DNA from: Artocarpus heterophyllus | Lineage: Eukaryota > Streptophyta > Magnoliopsida > Rosales > Moraceae | DNA length: 64,000 bases | Assembly: GCA_025403435.1 (NCBI GenBank) | Contig: CM046333.1 | Span: forward strand, 13,851,770 to 13,915,769 | Direction: 5' to 3' | In this document: in pieces, positions 13,111 through 26,999 of the stretch | Layout of the letters: every line of letters begins with the position of its first letter | Position numbering within the stretch: position 1 is the stretch's first letter | Program-made: the position numbers and the translations under genes | The notes under the pieces: generated by a model | What the model saw: the letters and a program-made list of their open reading frames with translations, nothing else | Told to the model about the DNA's origin: nothing | The model's database searches: none

Positions 13111-15394
13111 TACTCAAAGAAATAATATACTTTGGTATTTACCTCGTCTCATTGACATCTCTAGACAATGTGGGTGATTCATTTTCATACAGGTACTAAG
13201 AAAAATAAACCCATTAATTATAGTTAACCAATGTTTTTTAAAACCAATAATTAACCGATTTAAGTTAGCACAAAATCATCAAATCAAAAAAGTTAGCACA
13301 AAATCAAATTGTTTTGAATACAGGAAAAATGTTTTTTTATATGGACTTGGCTATCTTTGTAAACTGCCGCTCGCGTGTTTCATTATTGAACAAACAGAGG
13401 GGTTGAAGTTTAGCTACTTGACTCGTATATGATTCTAGATTATTTTTTAGGCTGTTTAGCACGTAGATTTAAATTTATTGTAGTTTAGGTTATAAAAACG
13501 GTTTAAGTTAGTATTTGATGGAGTAATAAATAAGACCAATTTAAACTATAAAAGTTGTTTTAAAATTGTCAAAATCTTCAAAATTCAAACTTTGTCCCTT
13601 TAAGTTTACACAATTTTAACCATTTTTTACATAAAAAACTATTCTCATTTTTATTTATGAAAGTCATAGGTTTGCAAATACTGGTCCTCGTTTTAAACTT
13701 GATGTGATGTTTTATTCTTGTTTTAAACATTTATATTTCAAACGTAAGTTTAAAAGTACTGTTCAAATTATACATGTTAAAATTTACAGTTCAAACTATT
13801 ATTTTAAACTACACAATTCTAAACCTGTGTACCAAAGCAACCGTTAATGATTCCTAAACCATTTTCCCTGGCGTGTAATAATGGATGGCAAAGCCATAAT
13901 TGTCTTTCAAATAGCAGTTTCCGTTTTATCTGGAAATGTTCCTTCTATCTATAAAAATATTTATTTTGGCATGACTACAGTTTTAGGTAGAATTATAACA
14001 AAAGAAAAGAGTGTAGCTTTGGGTAATTGCGAAAATAAATAATAATAAAAAAAGAATAAAAGGGCAATTAGCCGATTCAGCCCTTCATAGTCAACAGCTT
14101 TCCAAAAGGCCTTTTTTTCCCCATTTTGTACAGATGCGGTGTCCTCTCCCCTCTCCCACTCAAAAGAAATTAATTGGAACATTGGCATGCCTCACACGCT
14201 TTAGTTACATGAAAACGAATAATTGAGCCACCGTGTTGAGCCACTATTTGACGGTGCTTTCCCTGCTTAAGAGGCGTGAAAATTATCACTTATTTAGTTA
14301 TTATTTATTCATGTCAAATGAACACTATACACCTATTGGATCCAAAATGTTTAGGGCAGTTATAAAATGTAGTTCTAAAAAACTTTTGTTATAATGTTTT
14401 TATTCTCGTAATTTTTGAATGAAAATTGGTTAAAAAGACAAAATGTTATTTCAACTGCGTACTCCAACACTCTAGAAGATCTAAGTAATTAAAAATTTAC
14501 CGTTTTCTTTTATTAGATTTTTTAGTGTTGGAGGTCTTGTTATTCTTGGTGTTTTGGCTTGTGAAATTTTATGTCTCTGGTTTGTAATAATAGTGGGTCT
14601 TACTCCAATTAGTTTGTGTTATATATATATATATATATATATTTAATGTTTGATTGTGTTTTTTGCTTATAAGATCTATTTCTGTGCATTTTTTTGTGAC
14701 CTTGGTATTATGAGTTTCTTGACACAAGTTGATTAGATTTTCCATCCACTTTAGTAGATTTGATTGAAAGCTATATGTGTGCGCGCTCAATCCTTGGCTT
14801 GTTTGTTTGATTTGTTTTTGTTTTTGTTTTTTTTTTTTATCATATATTATTTTCCTTTTAGTTTTGTCCGAGTGTAACAACACAAATGGTTGTTTATTAG
14901 TCGTATTTTATATCACAGGGGTAGGGATTATGTGAGAGTATTGATTTGTACTGTGTTTTCATCTTTTAAAATAAATTTATCTTTCATAGTTTCTTGTTGA
15001 ATAGAATATAGTTTTATATTTCAATTATTAAGTTAAAGCACAGTTATATTGTTTTTTTAGAGGGCTCAATTAAAATGTCTAAAGATTTTAATGAAAAAAA
15101 AAAATCAAACTTTATATGAGTAAAGTCATGTAGCTCTACCACTAATTGGGTTATGTTTGAATTGAGTTTATCTGGAAGAGAGAAAAAATTATCATTTTAA
15201 TACCTTATAGTTTAGTACTTTATTAAATTGGTATCTCCATGTACCTTGTTATTTAAGAAAACGTAATCTAAAACCTCTACATTTATTCTCGAAGGATGAA
15301 TTGACAATTTTATTCTTATAATTTAGAAATATTTTTTAAAAAATAAAATCATATTTTATTTTAATATTTTTAATGTTATATTTTTTTTATACTA
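13111..15394. other. Intergenic, no gene seen
   Basis: AT-rich DNA. Short open frames at about 13961-14188 and 14569-14883 have low-complexity translations (poly-Lys, Tyr-Ile repeats) and are not believed to be genes. Confidence 0.45.
14620..14642. repeat. (AT)n microsatellite
   Basis: About eleven AT dinucleotides in a row. Confidence 0.85.
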
Positions 15395-15590
15395 AAAGGG
15401 AAATTCAACCGATTGTTTTGTTGAGTGGTGGGAATCATAGTTCCTACTACAATCTCAGTTATAAACAATATAAAGCTCTTATATGCTATAATAACAATAA
15501 AAAAAATTACTACAATATAAAGCTTTTACATACTACAACAAAAATAGTTCTAACCAGGCTCTTACTATCTTTTCAAACACCACGTTAAGA
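15395..15590. repeat. Dispersed short repeat, copy 3
   Basis: Two tandem cores, AACAATATAAAGCTCTTATA and TACAATATAAAGCTTTTACA, joined by a poly(A) spacer. The right end is TTTTCAAACACCACG. Among the clearest members of the family, with the copy at 41730. Confidence 0.55.
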
Positions 15591-16131
15591 CACTGGGAGA
15601 ATTTTTATTTAAATAATAACGAGTTTTCCGATAAAATACGACAAATAAATTACACATCAAGTTTTTTTTTTTCAAAAAATAAAAAAGAATACCTTCAAAA
15701 AAAAAAAAGAGAAAACACAAGAAGAGAGGAGAAGAAGTTGATCAGGTTAACGCTTTAGGCTTGCGCACGTTCGCATCGCTTGTAGTCGCAGGCCCACGCG
15801 TGCAACCAGATCAAGCGGCAGTAGGCCAACGAAAGGATGAGATCAACGGACGCCAGCTTCCACCGTAAGATTTTCACGTACGAGAGGAATACACGTAATC
15901 TAAACACAAAACACAACTATTCCAATCACACACATAAAAAAAACCGAATCCCGACATCACCCTTTGAATTCATCCAAGTCAAAAGGACTTCAATTTCGCA
16001 ACAGCAGGCACCAGAGTAAAAACAACTAAGAACCAAGGGCATTTTCGAGAATCAACAAATTGCTTCTCCGGGATCTAAACAACGGCGAACGGAGGAAAAA
16101 TCAGGCCGGCGAAAAGAGCCTCGATATTGCC

Positions 16132-16139
16132 TATATAAA
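16132..16139 (+). promoter_or_regulatory. TATA box of the helicase gene
   Basis: TATATAAA lies just before a CT-rich leader (16175-16220), a common plant core-promoter layout. Transcription would start near 16165. Position is inferred; no transcript data are available. Confidence 0.5.
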
Positions 16140-16164
16140 CCCCGTAACTACGCCTCTTCTTTGC

Positions 16165-17398
16165 TGCATATTTGCGTTTCTCTCTTCGCTTCTCTCTCCC
16201 TCGTCTCTCTCTCGCTCTGACCCCCACCCTACATCAGGAGCTTCTCTATCTTATTTTTATTTTTAATTTCTCTCTCTAAGAAAAAAAGAAGCTTTTTTAA
16301 GAGGTAAAATTCTTATCTGATACAGTACTTAAAATTTTAATTCCTATTTTTTTGAATTTTTTTTGGGAGAAATATTTGTTTATTTATTTACATTTTTAGG
16401 TTATGAAGAAAGATCAGTAAAGATGAATAATGAGATTAGAGAAGGACCTAATCGCGTGGTTGACCAGTAGATTAATGTCTTGGTTCTCAAGCGAATATCT
16501 GGGTTTGGATCTGTTTTGGACTGTGTGAATTGTCGTTTTGGGGTGAAATTGGGTCGTTTGGGCTAAGGATAATCCAATTGTTAAAGAAAAGGAGTGATTT
16601 ATGGAGTTTTTTTTTTTTGATCGTTTTAAGCCCTAGAATGAATGATAGGTCAGCTTTCAGGATTGAAATTTTGATGGGATTTTGGATTTGATTGGTTGGC
16701 TACTGCGAAAACGTAATTAGTTTTTGATCCGAGGTGATTTGTTGGTTTGATTAGTGATTATAGTTGGTAATCCTGTGTCTAATTGTGATTTCTGGGTTCC
16801 TCTGTCGTTTTCATTTGGTTGTTGATTTGGTTTTTCATCTGCTTAAGTGATAATTAGTTATGCCTAATTGAAGTTTCTGTTAGGGTTTTCTTTTTCTTTT
16901 TTCGTTGATTAAATTTTAATTTGTGTTGGGGCTTAGTTCTGCATTGTGGTAACTTTTGCCTTCAAATCCTTGGTGTTTTATATGGTGGTGTGTCGTAGTC
17001 GTATCTTTTGAGTTAGAAGTGCACATCAGGTGATTTTGTTTCTGCATTGCATTATGGTACTTTACTGATTATGATACATTTGAATGTTACTTTTGGGATC
17101 AATAATTTGATATTTAAATCGGAGAATAATGTTTGTACACACAAGGTGTTCTTGGTTCTTGTTCTGGTTCTTCTTTTTGTTTCGTAAGTTCATTGTATCA
17201 CATTACTCGGTGATTGAAGTGCTTTGCTTTGTGTCTTTGCTAAACTTACAACTGTTGTAGAGCCTTTCAGTTTTGTTTGGTTCTCTTCCACTGGCTTACT
17301 GTTCTGTTTCATTTTTCATTTTCTAGGAAGGAAAACGCAAAAAAGGCGATTTCAAACTCTAGGATACAAAGTTTGGTTTGTATGTATTTACATATGAG
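16165..17398 (+). other. 5' leader of the helicase gene, with a 1,023-bp intron
   Basis: A non-coding first exon of about 140 bp ends at 16303 (AAGAG|GTAAAA). The intron runs 16304-17326 and ends TTTTCATTTTCTAG. The second exon gives 72 more untranslated bases before the ATG at 17399. An upstream ATG at 17394 is out of frame with the main start. The T-rich long leader intron is typical of plant genes with constitutive expression. The intron is inferred from splice signals. Confidence 0.6.
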
Positions 17399-20300
17399 AT
17401 GGGTTCTCGAGGAAGGCCATTATTTGATCTCAATGAACTCCCTTCCGAGGATAATGAGGAGAGTGATGGTGTCTTGCGCTTCCAGCCACAAAAGGCATTG
17501 CCGTCTACAAATCCCCAGAATGTGGAGAGGCTTGCAGTGTCAGCTGCTCCCCCGGGAATGTTAAACAATAATGCTTTCCAACATGCACCTTCTGGATCTG
17601 GCTTTCAGCCTTTTGTTCGACCCAGGTCTGCCCATGGCCCCGAAAGGGGTGGTGAGAGGAAGGTGACAACAGATCAGAGTTCGCAGAGTCCCTCACTTTC
17701 ACAGTCAAATAACGAGGATGCAAAAGCAGTGCCATCCCTTGTTTCTGGACGTTTGGATGGACCATCCATTGAAAGAGAAGAAGGAGAATGGTCTGATGCT
17801 GAGGGTTCTGCTGATGTACCTGAAAGTAGCAGTTTAGGTAAAGAGGGAAAAATTTCACAGGAGCAAGGAACGTCTGGAGCAATGAATCACACTGCTTCGG
17901 GTATTAATGCTAATGATAATTCTTTAGGCGTAGATCTAGGCCCCAATGATCGGAGCAGTAAAGGTAACCGTAATGTGGAGGGGAATGCAAAAGGTAATAT
18001 ATCCATGGATGGTCAAGAGGAACCTGGTTGTGTTCCAAAACAACGAGAAGTTAAGGGTACCGAAGCGAGTCATGCGGTTAAGTGTGCAAATAATCCAATC
18101 AAGAGGAAGACTGATCAGCAAAATGAGGCAAAACTTGGTAAGAAACGTAATAGACAGACCATGTTCCTCAATTTGGAGGATGTTAAGCAAGCTGGCCCTA
18201 TCAAAACTTCAACACCAAGGAGACAGACCTTCTCGTCAACCATTACAACCCGTACAGTGAAGGAACCCCGTAGTATTCTGCCACCTGCTGAGCGCTTTGG
18301 AGAAAAGCAAAACCAGACAATAATTAAGGACCAGAGACAAGTCGATGCCTCTTCTGGTGAAGGAGGAAATCCTTCGGATTTGAGTGAGTCAAAATATGAA
18401 AGCAACGGTGATGTGAATTCTGGGATACTAGGCAGACCTAGGAAGCTTAATGGCGATAGTGATGTTGCTGGGGAAGCCTTGCCACCCATTCCAAGACAGA
18501 GTTCATGGAAGCAGCCTACCGATACGAGGCAAATGAAGAATTCCCAGGGTCCTAATAGGAAGCCAGCTCTGATTGGTCAAAATTCCATGGATTTGAAAGT
18601 AGGAAACAAGAAGCTTCTACCAGCCAAAAAACAAACAACAACGAGTAATTCATACCAAGACACCTCTGTAGAGCGTCTTATTCGGGAGGTTACCAATGAA
18701 AAGTTTTGGCATCACCCAGGTATGTTTGTTTTCTTATGTTGCGTGGTAGTATTCCTGGTGATATGGCATCACCCAAAGTTGTCTTGACAATACTCCTTAT
18801 TTTTTATGCCAGTGATCCATGCCCCTTCAATTATTACACCATGAGACTCAATAACACAACTTGCAAAGGTGATGACAATTATAGCGTGAAATCGAGATCT
18901 TGATTTGCAATGATTTTACATTTTTATCTCAATTTCACTATGTAATTCTTGTCACCATCGTATGCATTGTGTCTCTGAATATTCTCATGGTATATTGATT
19001 GAGGGGGGGGATTTGAAATTATAGTATCTTATTATGAGACAGCATATGGACCTTTTTTCTTTTTTGGATAAGAAACGATGAAAATTTTATTGAACTAGAA
19101 AAAGATAAAATACATCATGTTTTAGATGATGCAATATGTAACTTTAACTGTGTAAAGATGATGAAATATGGAATTTTGGGTGATGGGTTTTTTAAATTAG
19201 TTTGTGAACAAGTATAAGCTGATAGTGAGCTGCTTGTGCCTTACAGACCTTGGAAAGGTATTCTCGTTGAATTTGGTGGGTTTCTAACCATTGGGAGTGC
19301 TTGTTGGAAGAAGAATAGTCTTGTTATGATGAAAGTTTACTTAGTTGAGACAACATTTGACGTAATTTCTCCAGCTGTTGTATACATTTATTTTTTCACT
19401 GGGGTTAAATTTTTCTGATACTTAAGGTATTTGTTTTGTGAAGGCAAGAATAGGATGGATGTCTTACATTTTCGAGCCTATATATATCTTGCATGCAATA
19501 CCTTTATTACAAGTGCTTTAGGCAATCTGTTTATCTTTTTATTGCCTGGAACATCGACATGTATTGCACTTGTTCCTCCACCCTCTCCCTCTTCTATTAT
19601 CCCTTGACGAAGTTGCTTAGTGATTTTTGCTACTCTTTGAAGGACTTTTTATTTTAATTCATGCTAATTGAAATTACAATTCCCAGGGGAGACTGAACTG
19701 CAATGTGTTCCCGGTCGGTTTGAATCTGTGGAGGAATATATCAGAGTATTTGAGCCTTTGCTGTTTGAGGAATGCAGAGCACAGCTTTACAGCACCTGGG
19801 AGGAATTAACTGAAACGGTTTCAAGAGATACACATATAATGGTCCGTGTAAAGGGCATTGAAAGGAGAGAAAGAGGTATAAGCATAGTTGAATGTTTGTA
19901 ATTTGGCAATACACTTGAATACCATATGCTTAGAACTTTACTTTAATACACAGCTGAGATATTCGTGTGTACGTATATCATTTTGGTTTGCTACAGAAGT
20001 GTTTGGAGTCGATTTTCTTAACCCCTTTTCTTCTCCTTGTGATTCTACCGAGTTCTTTTTGGCTGCAAGCGAGATGGAATATATATACAAATTCGAGCTG
20101 TATTACTGTTTCATCTTTTTGATTATGTTTCTTTAACTATCTAAAGTACTTTTATTGTTGACTTAGGATGGTATGATGTGGTAGTCCTTCCAGCGAATGA
20201 GTGCAAATGGATGTTTAAGGAGGGTGATGTTGCTATTCTTTCGTCTCCCAGGCCTGGGCCAGGTTGATTAAAAAAAAAAACTTATGTTAATTCTTGTGTC

Positions 20301-23166
20301 TATTATTTGGTATGGTATGTTTTGTTCTATTCACTAATTTCATCTCTTAATTTGTCAATTAGTTCGATCCAAGCGTAACAATGCCTCTGTAGTTGAAGAT
20401 GATGAAGAGCCTGAAATGAGTGGACGTGTTGCTGGTACCGTTAGGCGACACATTCCTCTTGACACTCGTGATCCCCCTGGCGCAATCCTTCATTTTTATG
20501 TTGGAGAGTCATATGATTATAACGGGTATTCTTATTTTCGTTACTGTAGTTGTTTAGATATCTCTATTTTCTGTCTTGTATCCTGTTGCCTTTATCTTTG
20601 AGAAATTGTGTTAATGCCTCTTCTTCTGTCCTTTATGATATGGATATACCAGCTCAGATGATGATCATATTCTAAGAAAACTGCAGCCTAAAGGTATCTG
20701 GTACTTGACAGTGCTTGGTTCTCTTGCAACCACTCAGCGGGAGTACATTGCACTTCATGCATTTCGTCGTCTGAATTCGCAGGTGAAAGTCACCTTTTTT
20801 TAGCATCTTCCAATTTGTGAAGCCTTGCATGAATATTCTTGTTACTGATCCTCTTATTACAGATGCAAGCTGCAATACTCCAGCCGAGTCCTGAACACTT
20901 CCCAAAATATGAAGAGCAGACTCCTGCCATGCCAGAGTGCTTCACACAGAACTTCGTTGATCATCTACATAGAACCTTCAACGGGCCCCAGCTAGCAGCA
21001 ATCCAATGGGCTGCAACGCATACAGCTGCTGGTACCAGTGGTGGGATGGCAAAGAGGCAAGATCCATGGCCTTTCACTCTTGTTCAAGGACCTCCAGGTA
21101 CAGGTAAGACACACACTGTTTGGGGAATGCTAAATGTCATCCATCTGGTTCAGTACCAGCATTATTACACTTCTTTGCTTAAGAAGCTAGCACCTGAGAG
21201 TTATAAGCAAGCTAACGAGAGCAACACTGACCATGTGCCTGTGGGATCAATTGATGAGGTTCTTCAAAATATGGACCAGAATCTCTTTCGTACTCTTCCA
21301 AAGCTCTGCCCGAAACCCAGAATGCTAGTTTGTGCACCATCTAATGCTGCAACTGATGAGCTTCTTGCTCGTGTCCTTGATCGAGGATTCATTGATGGTG
21401 AGATGAAAGTTTATCGGCCTGATGTAGCTCGTGTTGGGGTTGATTCACAGACACGTGCTGCCCAAGCTGTCTCTGTTGAGCGCAGGACTGAACAGCTTCT
21501 GGTCAAGAGTCGAGAGGAAGTTTTAGGATGGATGCACCAGTTAAAAACTCGTGAAGCTCAGTTGTCTCAGCAAATAAGCAGCCTTCAAAGAGATCTTACT
21601 GTTGCAGCCGCTGCTGTTCGATCCCAAGGATCGGTTGGTGTTGATCCGGATGTCCTTGTTGCTCGGGATCAGAATCGAGATGCTTTGCTCCAGAACCTTG
21701 CAGCAGTGGTTGAGGGCAGGGATAAAATTTTAGTTGAGTTGTCTCGCCTTCTCATATTAGAAAGCAAGTTCCGTCCTGGTAGCAACTTTAATTTGGAAGA
21801 AGCTCGTGCTAATCTTGAGGCAAGTTTTGCCAATGAGGCTGAGATTGTTTTTACTACTGTCTCAAGCAGTGGTCGCAAGTTGTTCTCTCGCCTTACACAT
21901 GGGTTTGATATGGTAGTGATAGATGAGGCTGCCCAAGCTAGTGAAGTGGCAGTTCTTCCTCCCCTTTCTCTTGGTGCTGCACGATGTGTTCTTGTTGGGG
22001 ATCCTCAGCAGCTTCCTGCGACCGTTATTAGCAAGGCGGCTGGAACCTTGTTATACAGTAGAAGCCTCTTCGAGAGATTCCAGCAAGCAGGGTGCCCCAC
22101 AATGTTGTTATCCGTGCAGTACAGGATGCATCCCCAAATCCGTGATTTTCCTTCAAGGTACTTCTACCAAGGACGCCTTACAGACAGTGAAAGTGTTGCT
22201 AGTTTACCCGATGAGCTGTACTATAAAGATCCTTTACTTAGACCTTACATATTCTATGACATTACTCATGGGCGGGAGTCTCACAGAGGTGGATCTGTCT
22301 CTTATCAGAACATGCATGAAGCACAAATTTGTCTTCGCCTGTACGAGCATCTTCAAAAAACTGCAAAATCATTGGGGTTGGGTAAAATTTCAGTTGGCAT
22401 AATCACACCATACAAGCTGCAACTAAAATGCCTTCAACGTGAGTTTGAGGATGTTCTGAATTCAGAAGAAGGAAAAGACCTATATATTAACACTGTAGAT
22501 GCTTTTCAGGGTCAAGAACGTGATGTGATTATAATGTCCTGTGTACGAGCTTCAAATCACGGGGTTGGCTTTGTTGCTGATATCCGTCGAATGAATGTTG
22601 CTCTCACGCGTGCAAGAAGGGCTCTTTGGGTAAGGTTTCATTTGTGGCATCCCTATATTGGAGACGTGCTTTTTATCTATGCTTTAGCGGTTGCTTTGAA
22701 AATAGCTAACATTTCTTTTGCAATCTTGATATTTTAACAGGTTATGGGGAATGCTAATGCTTTGATCCAATCTGATGACTGGGCTGCGTTGATTGCTGAT
22801 GCAAAATCCAGGAAATGTTATACGGACATGGACTCTCTTCCTAAAGATTTTCTGGTGCCGAAGGGACCTTCTTACACTCCATTGCCAGGAAAGGTCTTGT
22901 CTAATGCTAGGGGTTTAAGGTCCGGTGGACCAAGGCATAGATCATTTGATATGCACATGGAATCTAGGTCGGGCACACCATCAGAAGATGATGAGAAATC
23001 AGGTGTTGTAATTTCTAGAAATGGAAGCTACCGATCCTTTAGGCCACCATTTGAGAATTCTTTAGATGACTTTGATCAGTCAGGTGATAGATCTAAGGAT
23101 GCTTGGCAATATGGCATACAAAAGAAGCAAAATTCTTCTGGGCTTATGTCGAAGAGAGATATATAG
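17399..23166 (+). CDS. SEN1/Upf1-like superfamily 1 helicase
   Basis: Seven coding exons: 17399-18719, 19687-19875, 20167-20262, 20363-20525, 20653-20782, 20863-22629, 22741-23166, giving 1363 aa with all phases consistent. The N-terminal third is disordered and polar, beginning MGSRGRPLFDLNE, with an acidic EEGEWSD motif near residue 127 and basic NLS-like patches near 233-255. The helicase core carries Walker A GPPGTGKT (709-716), motif II DEAA (987-990), then GDPQQLPAT, QYRMHP, DAFQGQERD and NVALTRARRALW, the full SF1B set. The start matches Arabidopsis proteins of the At4g30100/At2g19120 kind, annotated as tRNA-splicing endonuclease positive effector-related. Known relatives unwind RNA or RNA:DNA hybrids and act in RNA processing, probably in the nucleus. 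The exact substrate here is unknown. Family assignment is firm; exon ends are by eye. Confidence 0.93.
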
Positions 23167-24300
23167 GCATAGATTGTTTTTAATGAATTCTGTTGTGCTT
23201 CAAGGAGCTTATTGTCATGGTATTCTTTTGTTTTTCCCAATCTTCGATGGTACTCCTGCTGCTGCAGCACAAAGCTATAGGAGCATGACTGGTCTGAGAG
23301 CTGAAAATATTCAGGTTGGATTTCATGCTGGATGCAATTGCAGTTAGCAGATCAGGGAACAAATTGGATTCAGAAGAGTTGGCACTCCAGACTCCAGTTT
23401 TGCAAAAGTTGAATGCATTTTGCAGTATATCTGGTTGGTTGAATCAACTCCTATAATTTCTTACCAAGGGGCCGGATGCTATTGGGTTAGCTTAGTTGGT
23501 GGGAAAACTTGGCCTTCTTAGCTGTTAAATCCTCCAGCTTACAACCTTTGGGTAAGTGCTATTGCGTGCTTAGAATTTCACTTCTCACAAAAACAATGGA
23601 TTTTTGTGCACTTGTTCCAGTTAGTCTTTCCTTTGTATAATTTACTTTGGCCCAATTTCATTTAGCTTACATTTCAAATATTGACTGTCAATTCCTCAGG
23701 AATCTTTTCGTGAGGGACTTTGAGCTGCAAACCTAAATTGTGGAGGAAATCTGGCCCATGTTGTTGGTGACTCTAGCTGTTGTCTAACTCAATCACACCG
23801 CTGACTTTTTAGGTTGTTGGTGCCGCGATAGAGTCGTCACTTCAAGTAGAAAGTTTCGTAGTTTACAAGGACGCAATGTACATTCTTTGGACGTGAGAAT
23901 GCAATTTACATGACCAATTGAAAGCGGCAGGTAAAACTTTGGTGGGTCTCTCTCTCTCTCTCTCTTTTTTTTTTTTTTTTTCATTTTAAATCTTTGTTTC
24001 TGCTGTTTGAGAGGTTAGTTGCTGTCCGGCATACACTAGACTGATACCATTTTACTTGAAGATTTCTGTACAGAAATGGGGAAGTACAGGATTTGTATTA
24101 GGGAACCCAATTTACCAGAGGCAGTATTTGAAGAGCTCAACCGACTTGTATATAAACATGATTCAGTTGTGGAATTCATGTAATTTTTTTTTCATGCGTT
24201 CTGGTCAAGAGACAAGGAATTTCTTTCACATTAATTACTTTTGTATGGCTACTATCACTACCGTAAACATGCACAAAACCTTCACTTGAGGCTAGTCCGA
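23167..24300 (+). other. 3' flank of the helicase gene
   Basis: Sequence after the TAG stop, probably including the 3' UTR. Short open frames here have no domain. A (TC)n-(T)n tract lies at 23946-23981. No poly(A) site could be fixed. Confidence 0.4.
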
Positions 24301-26990
24301 GTTTACCCTGTAACATCCACATGCAAAGCTGAATCTCCTTTAATTACTTGTCACGCTCAAAATAACTCTGGTTATTATAACCAAAAAGAAGGGTTAATGG
24401 CAGAAAGAGTTTCACTTTAGTCCCTGATCTTAAAATGTCCCAAACATGTCCATGATCTATTGGCTAGTTTTAGGTCTAGTCTTTTTCATCAATTAGGTGC
24501 TAAAAATAGAACGAAATATGGGTGATATTAGCAAAGTGTTATATTACATTTTTTTGGGTCATTGAAACAAACTAAGAGATCAAGAGTGAGTTTGGGACGT
24601 TTTAATAGTTAGGTGTCAAAGTGAGATTGAGTATAAAGTTTGGGGACTATTTGTGAGATTAATCATAAGGACTCTGGCTTATTAGTTTAGGATCTTGTTA
24701 TAGTAATTCAATTTTGTAGATACTTGAAATCTCCAATCCTCCAATAGACAACTAGCAGCACATGTCATGCAAAGAACGCTAATCTGTCGGTGATTTCAAA
24801 GACGTACAAAATAAAACTCATTTCGTATGACTGAACCTCGCCAAGGTCGTCAATGTCTGGTGGAGGAAACAATTGCACATGGACAGAAGGACAAATTGGT
24901 TTCTAACATATTATTATTAGCTTTACAAAGAACGTGTTCTTTTTCTTGAATTGAACTCAAACCCACCTTACATTAGCTTCCAAAGAACGTGTTCATTTCT
25001 TTAATTTGCTCAAGCCCACTTTGCAAAATCATATGGTGGACATGTTGAATATGTGTGACTTGAGCATAATGTTAGAGGTAGGGATTTTTAAAATAGCGGG
25101 AGTTGGTGGGAAATTAGGTGGACTATTTTGGCAGTGAGCTAATGAGATATTTTTATCCGAACCAAGAAAATGCAGGATCTGAAATGGAGAAATTTTGAGA
25201 AATACCACTCAAAAACTTTAAAACTTCGGATTTATACCTCAAATATTAGAGTTTTTGATTTGTCGACGCAAATGAGTTAATTAATGGTAAATAAAACGTG
25301 GTATAAAATCAAACACAACAAATATGAAGAGATATTGTTGATTAATAGACAAAATAATAGATAAAATCTCATTTTTGGCATTAGAAGTCATGCATGTGCG
25401 AATCACATGAGTTTAATTCCGTCTATTTAAATGAAAAACCAAGAGTGCATTGGATAAAGTGATGAGATTGAAAGTTCATGGGACAAAATAACGATTTTTA
25501 AAGTTCACGATGCAAAATGAGGAGTTTTAAAAGTTTAGGGTCCGTTTGATAAATGGATTCGAATTAATGATTTAATTTGAGTTGTGTGATTTGAATTAGG
25601 ATTTAAATTGTTATTCGAATTGACGTTTTGATGTGCATTTAAGTTTTAAGTTGAATATAGAATAAAATTATAATTTGTGTTTGAAGAGAAAGCGAAAAAA
25701 AGTTTTTAATTTATTAACAAATCTAATAAAATTTTAATGTCAATGATCCTAAAAAATATGTAATATAGATCTTAATTTATTCCTCTCTTCACTAGAAACA
25801 TAATAAAAAAAAACCGTCTCAATCGGATATCAAATAAAGAAGTTATGGTTTTTTTTCCTCAAATATAGGAGGAAATTTTAGCTTTTACTGTAGTAAAGAT
25901 ATATGAATATTAAGAGTTTAGGGGAGGTCAAAACTTTGAAAACTTAAATTCAAAAAGCTCATTTAATTCAGATTTTGAGAGAAACAAATACATATCCAAA
26001 AGAATCTAAAAATTTAAATTCAAAGAGTTTCAAAAATATTCTAAACAAACCTCCCATCAAAAGATAAAGTATTAATTTTTAAAGTTCAAGAAACAAAATA
26101 CAAAAGACTCTAAAATTTAGAGATTACTAGCGCCAATAACCTTAAATTTAAATTCATATAAAATTTATAATATATAGTCTAATTTTCTCTGTATAAAAAA
26201 ATACCTTGCCGGTGGTTTACACTTTCGGACCCTTAGTTACATTGGAATCACACGATTAAGAGTAGTATGAATGGAAAATAGTTAAAACATTACACAGTCA
26301 AATTCTAAAGTGACATCTAGAAGTATGCAGAAAATTAACAAAAGTCTTGGCAAAGGAAAAAGGAAGGCACAAATGCATTCTATTTCAAACCAGACCGCTC
26401 AGATTGTCCCCCTCTCATATTTTGTTGATATGCACAAGATACCCAATTCTTTGGTGTATCCTTCCTTGTCGGCTTCCTCTTTGTCCTCATCCCATTACTT
26501 CAGGCAAAGGTCAAAAGTGCCCTTGCCACCAATCATGCTACGACTCAAAGCCACGACCAATAAGCCCAAAGCCCGAGGGGACAGTTCTGACTTTTTACCT
26601 AAAAAGTCAAACGGAGTACTGTTCTCTGTGCAGTGTACTATAAAAGTCCAAACAGCAAATTTTCGTTACAAAAACGTCCAAACCATGAATAACAATATCA
26701 TACACGAGACGTTAACTTAGTAAGACTCCTTTTTTCCGGTTCACCCATTTTACCCATTTTTTTTTTTTGTACCATTCTTGATTTTGATTCAGCACTGAAT
26801 GGCTCCAATTGATATTAATCCTCTTCCACTTTGAAGCCCAAAAAAAAAAAAAAACTATAGAAATAAATTTTCTTTCCAATTAACCCCAAAAACCCGTCTC
26901 CAAGAGTCAAGATCCACTACCCAAAAATAAATAAATAACGAATATTCCTTTTCACGTTTTGACCTGCTTCGTTGGTTTCATTTTGGTTTG
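24301..26990. other. Intergenic between helicase and Sec14-like genes
   Basis: AT-rich DNA with GTTTGA-type repeat edges (for example near 25548). An open frame at about 26310-26720 translates to a Ser/Lys-rich peptide without a recognisable domain and is overlapped by a second frame, so it is not called. CTATAAAAG near 26639 could be a promoter of the next gene. Confidence 0.4.
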
Positions 26991-26999
26991 CTTTTCTGA

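Noticed and set aside
26310..26720. Open frame of 136 residues upstream of the Sec14-like gene
   Set aside because: Ser/Lys-rich translation without a domain, overlapped by another open frame of 98 residues, no splice or promoter support.
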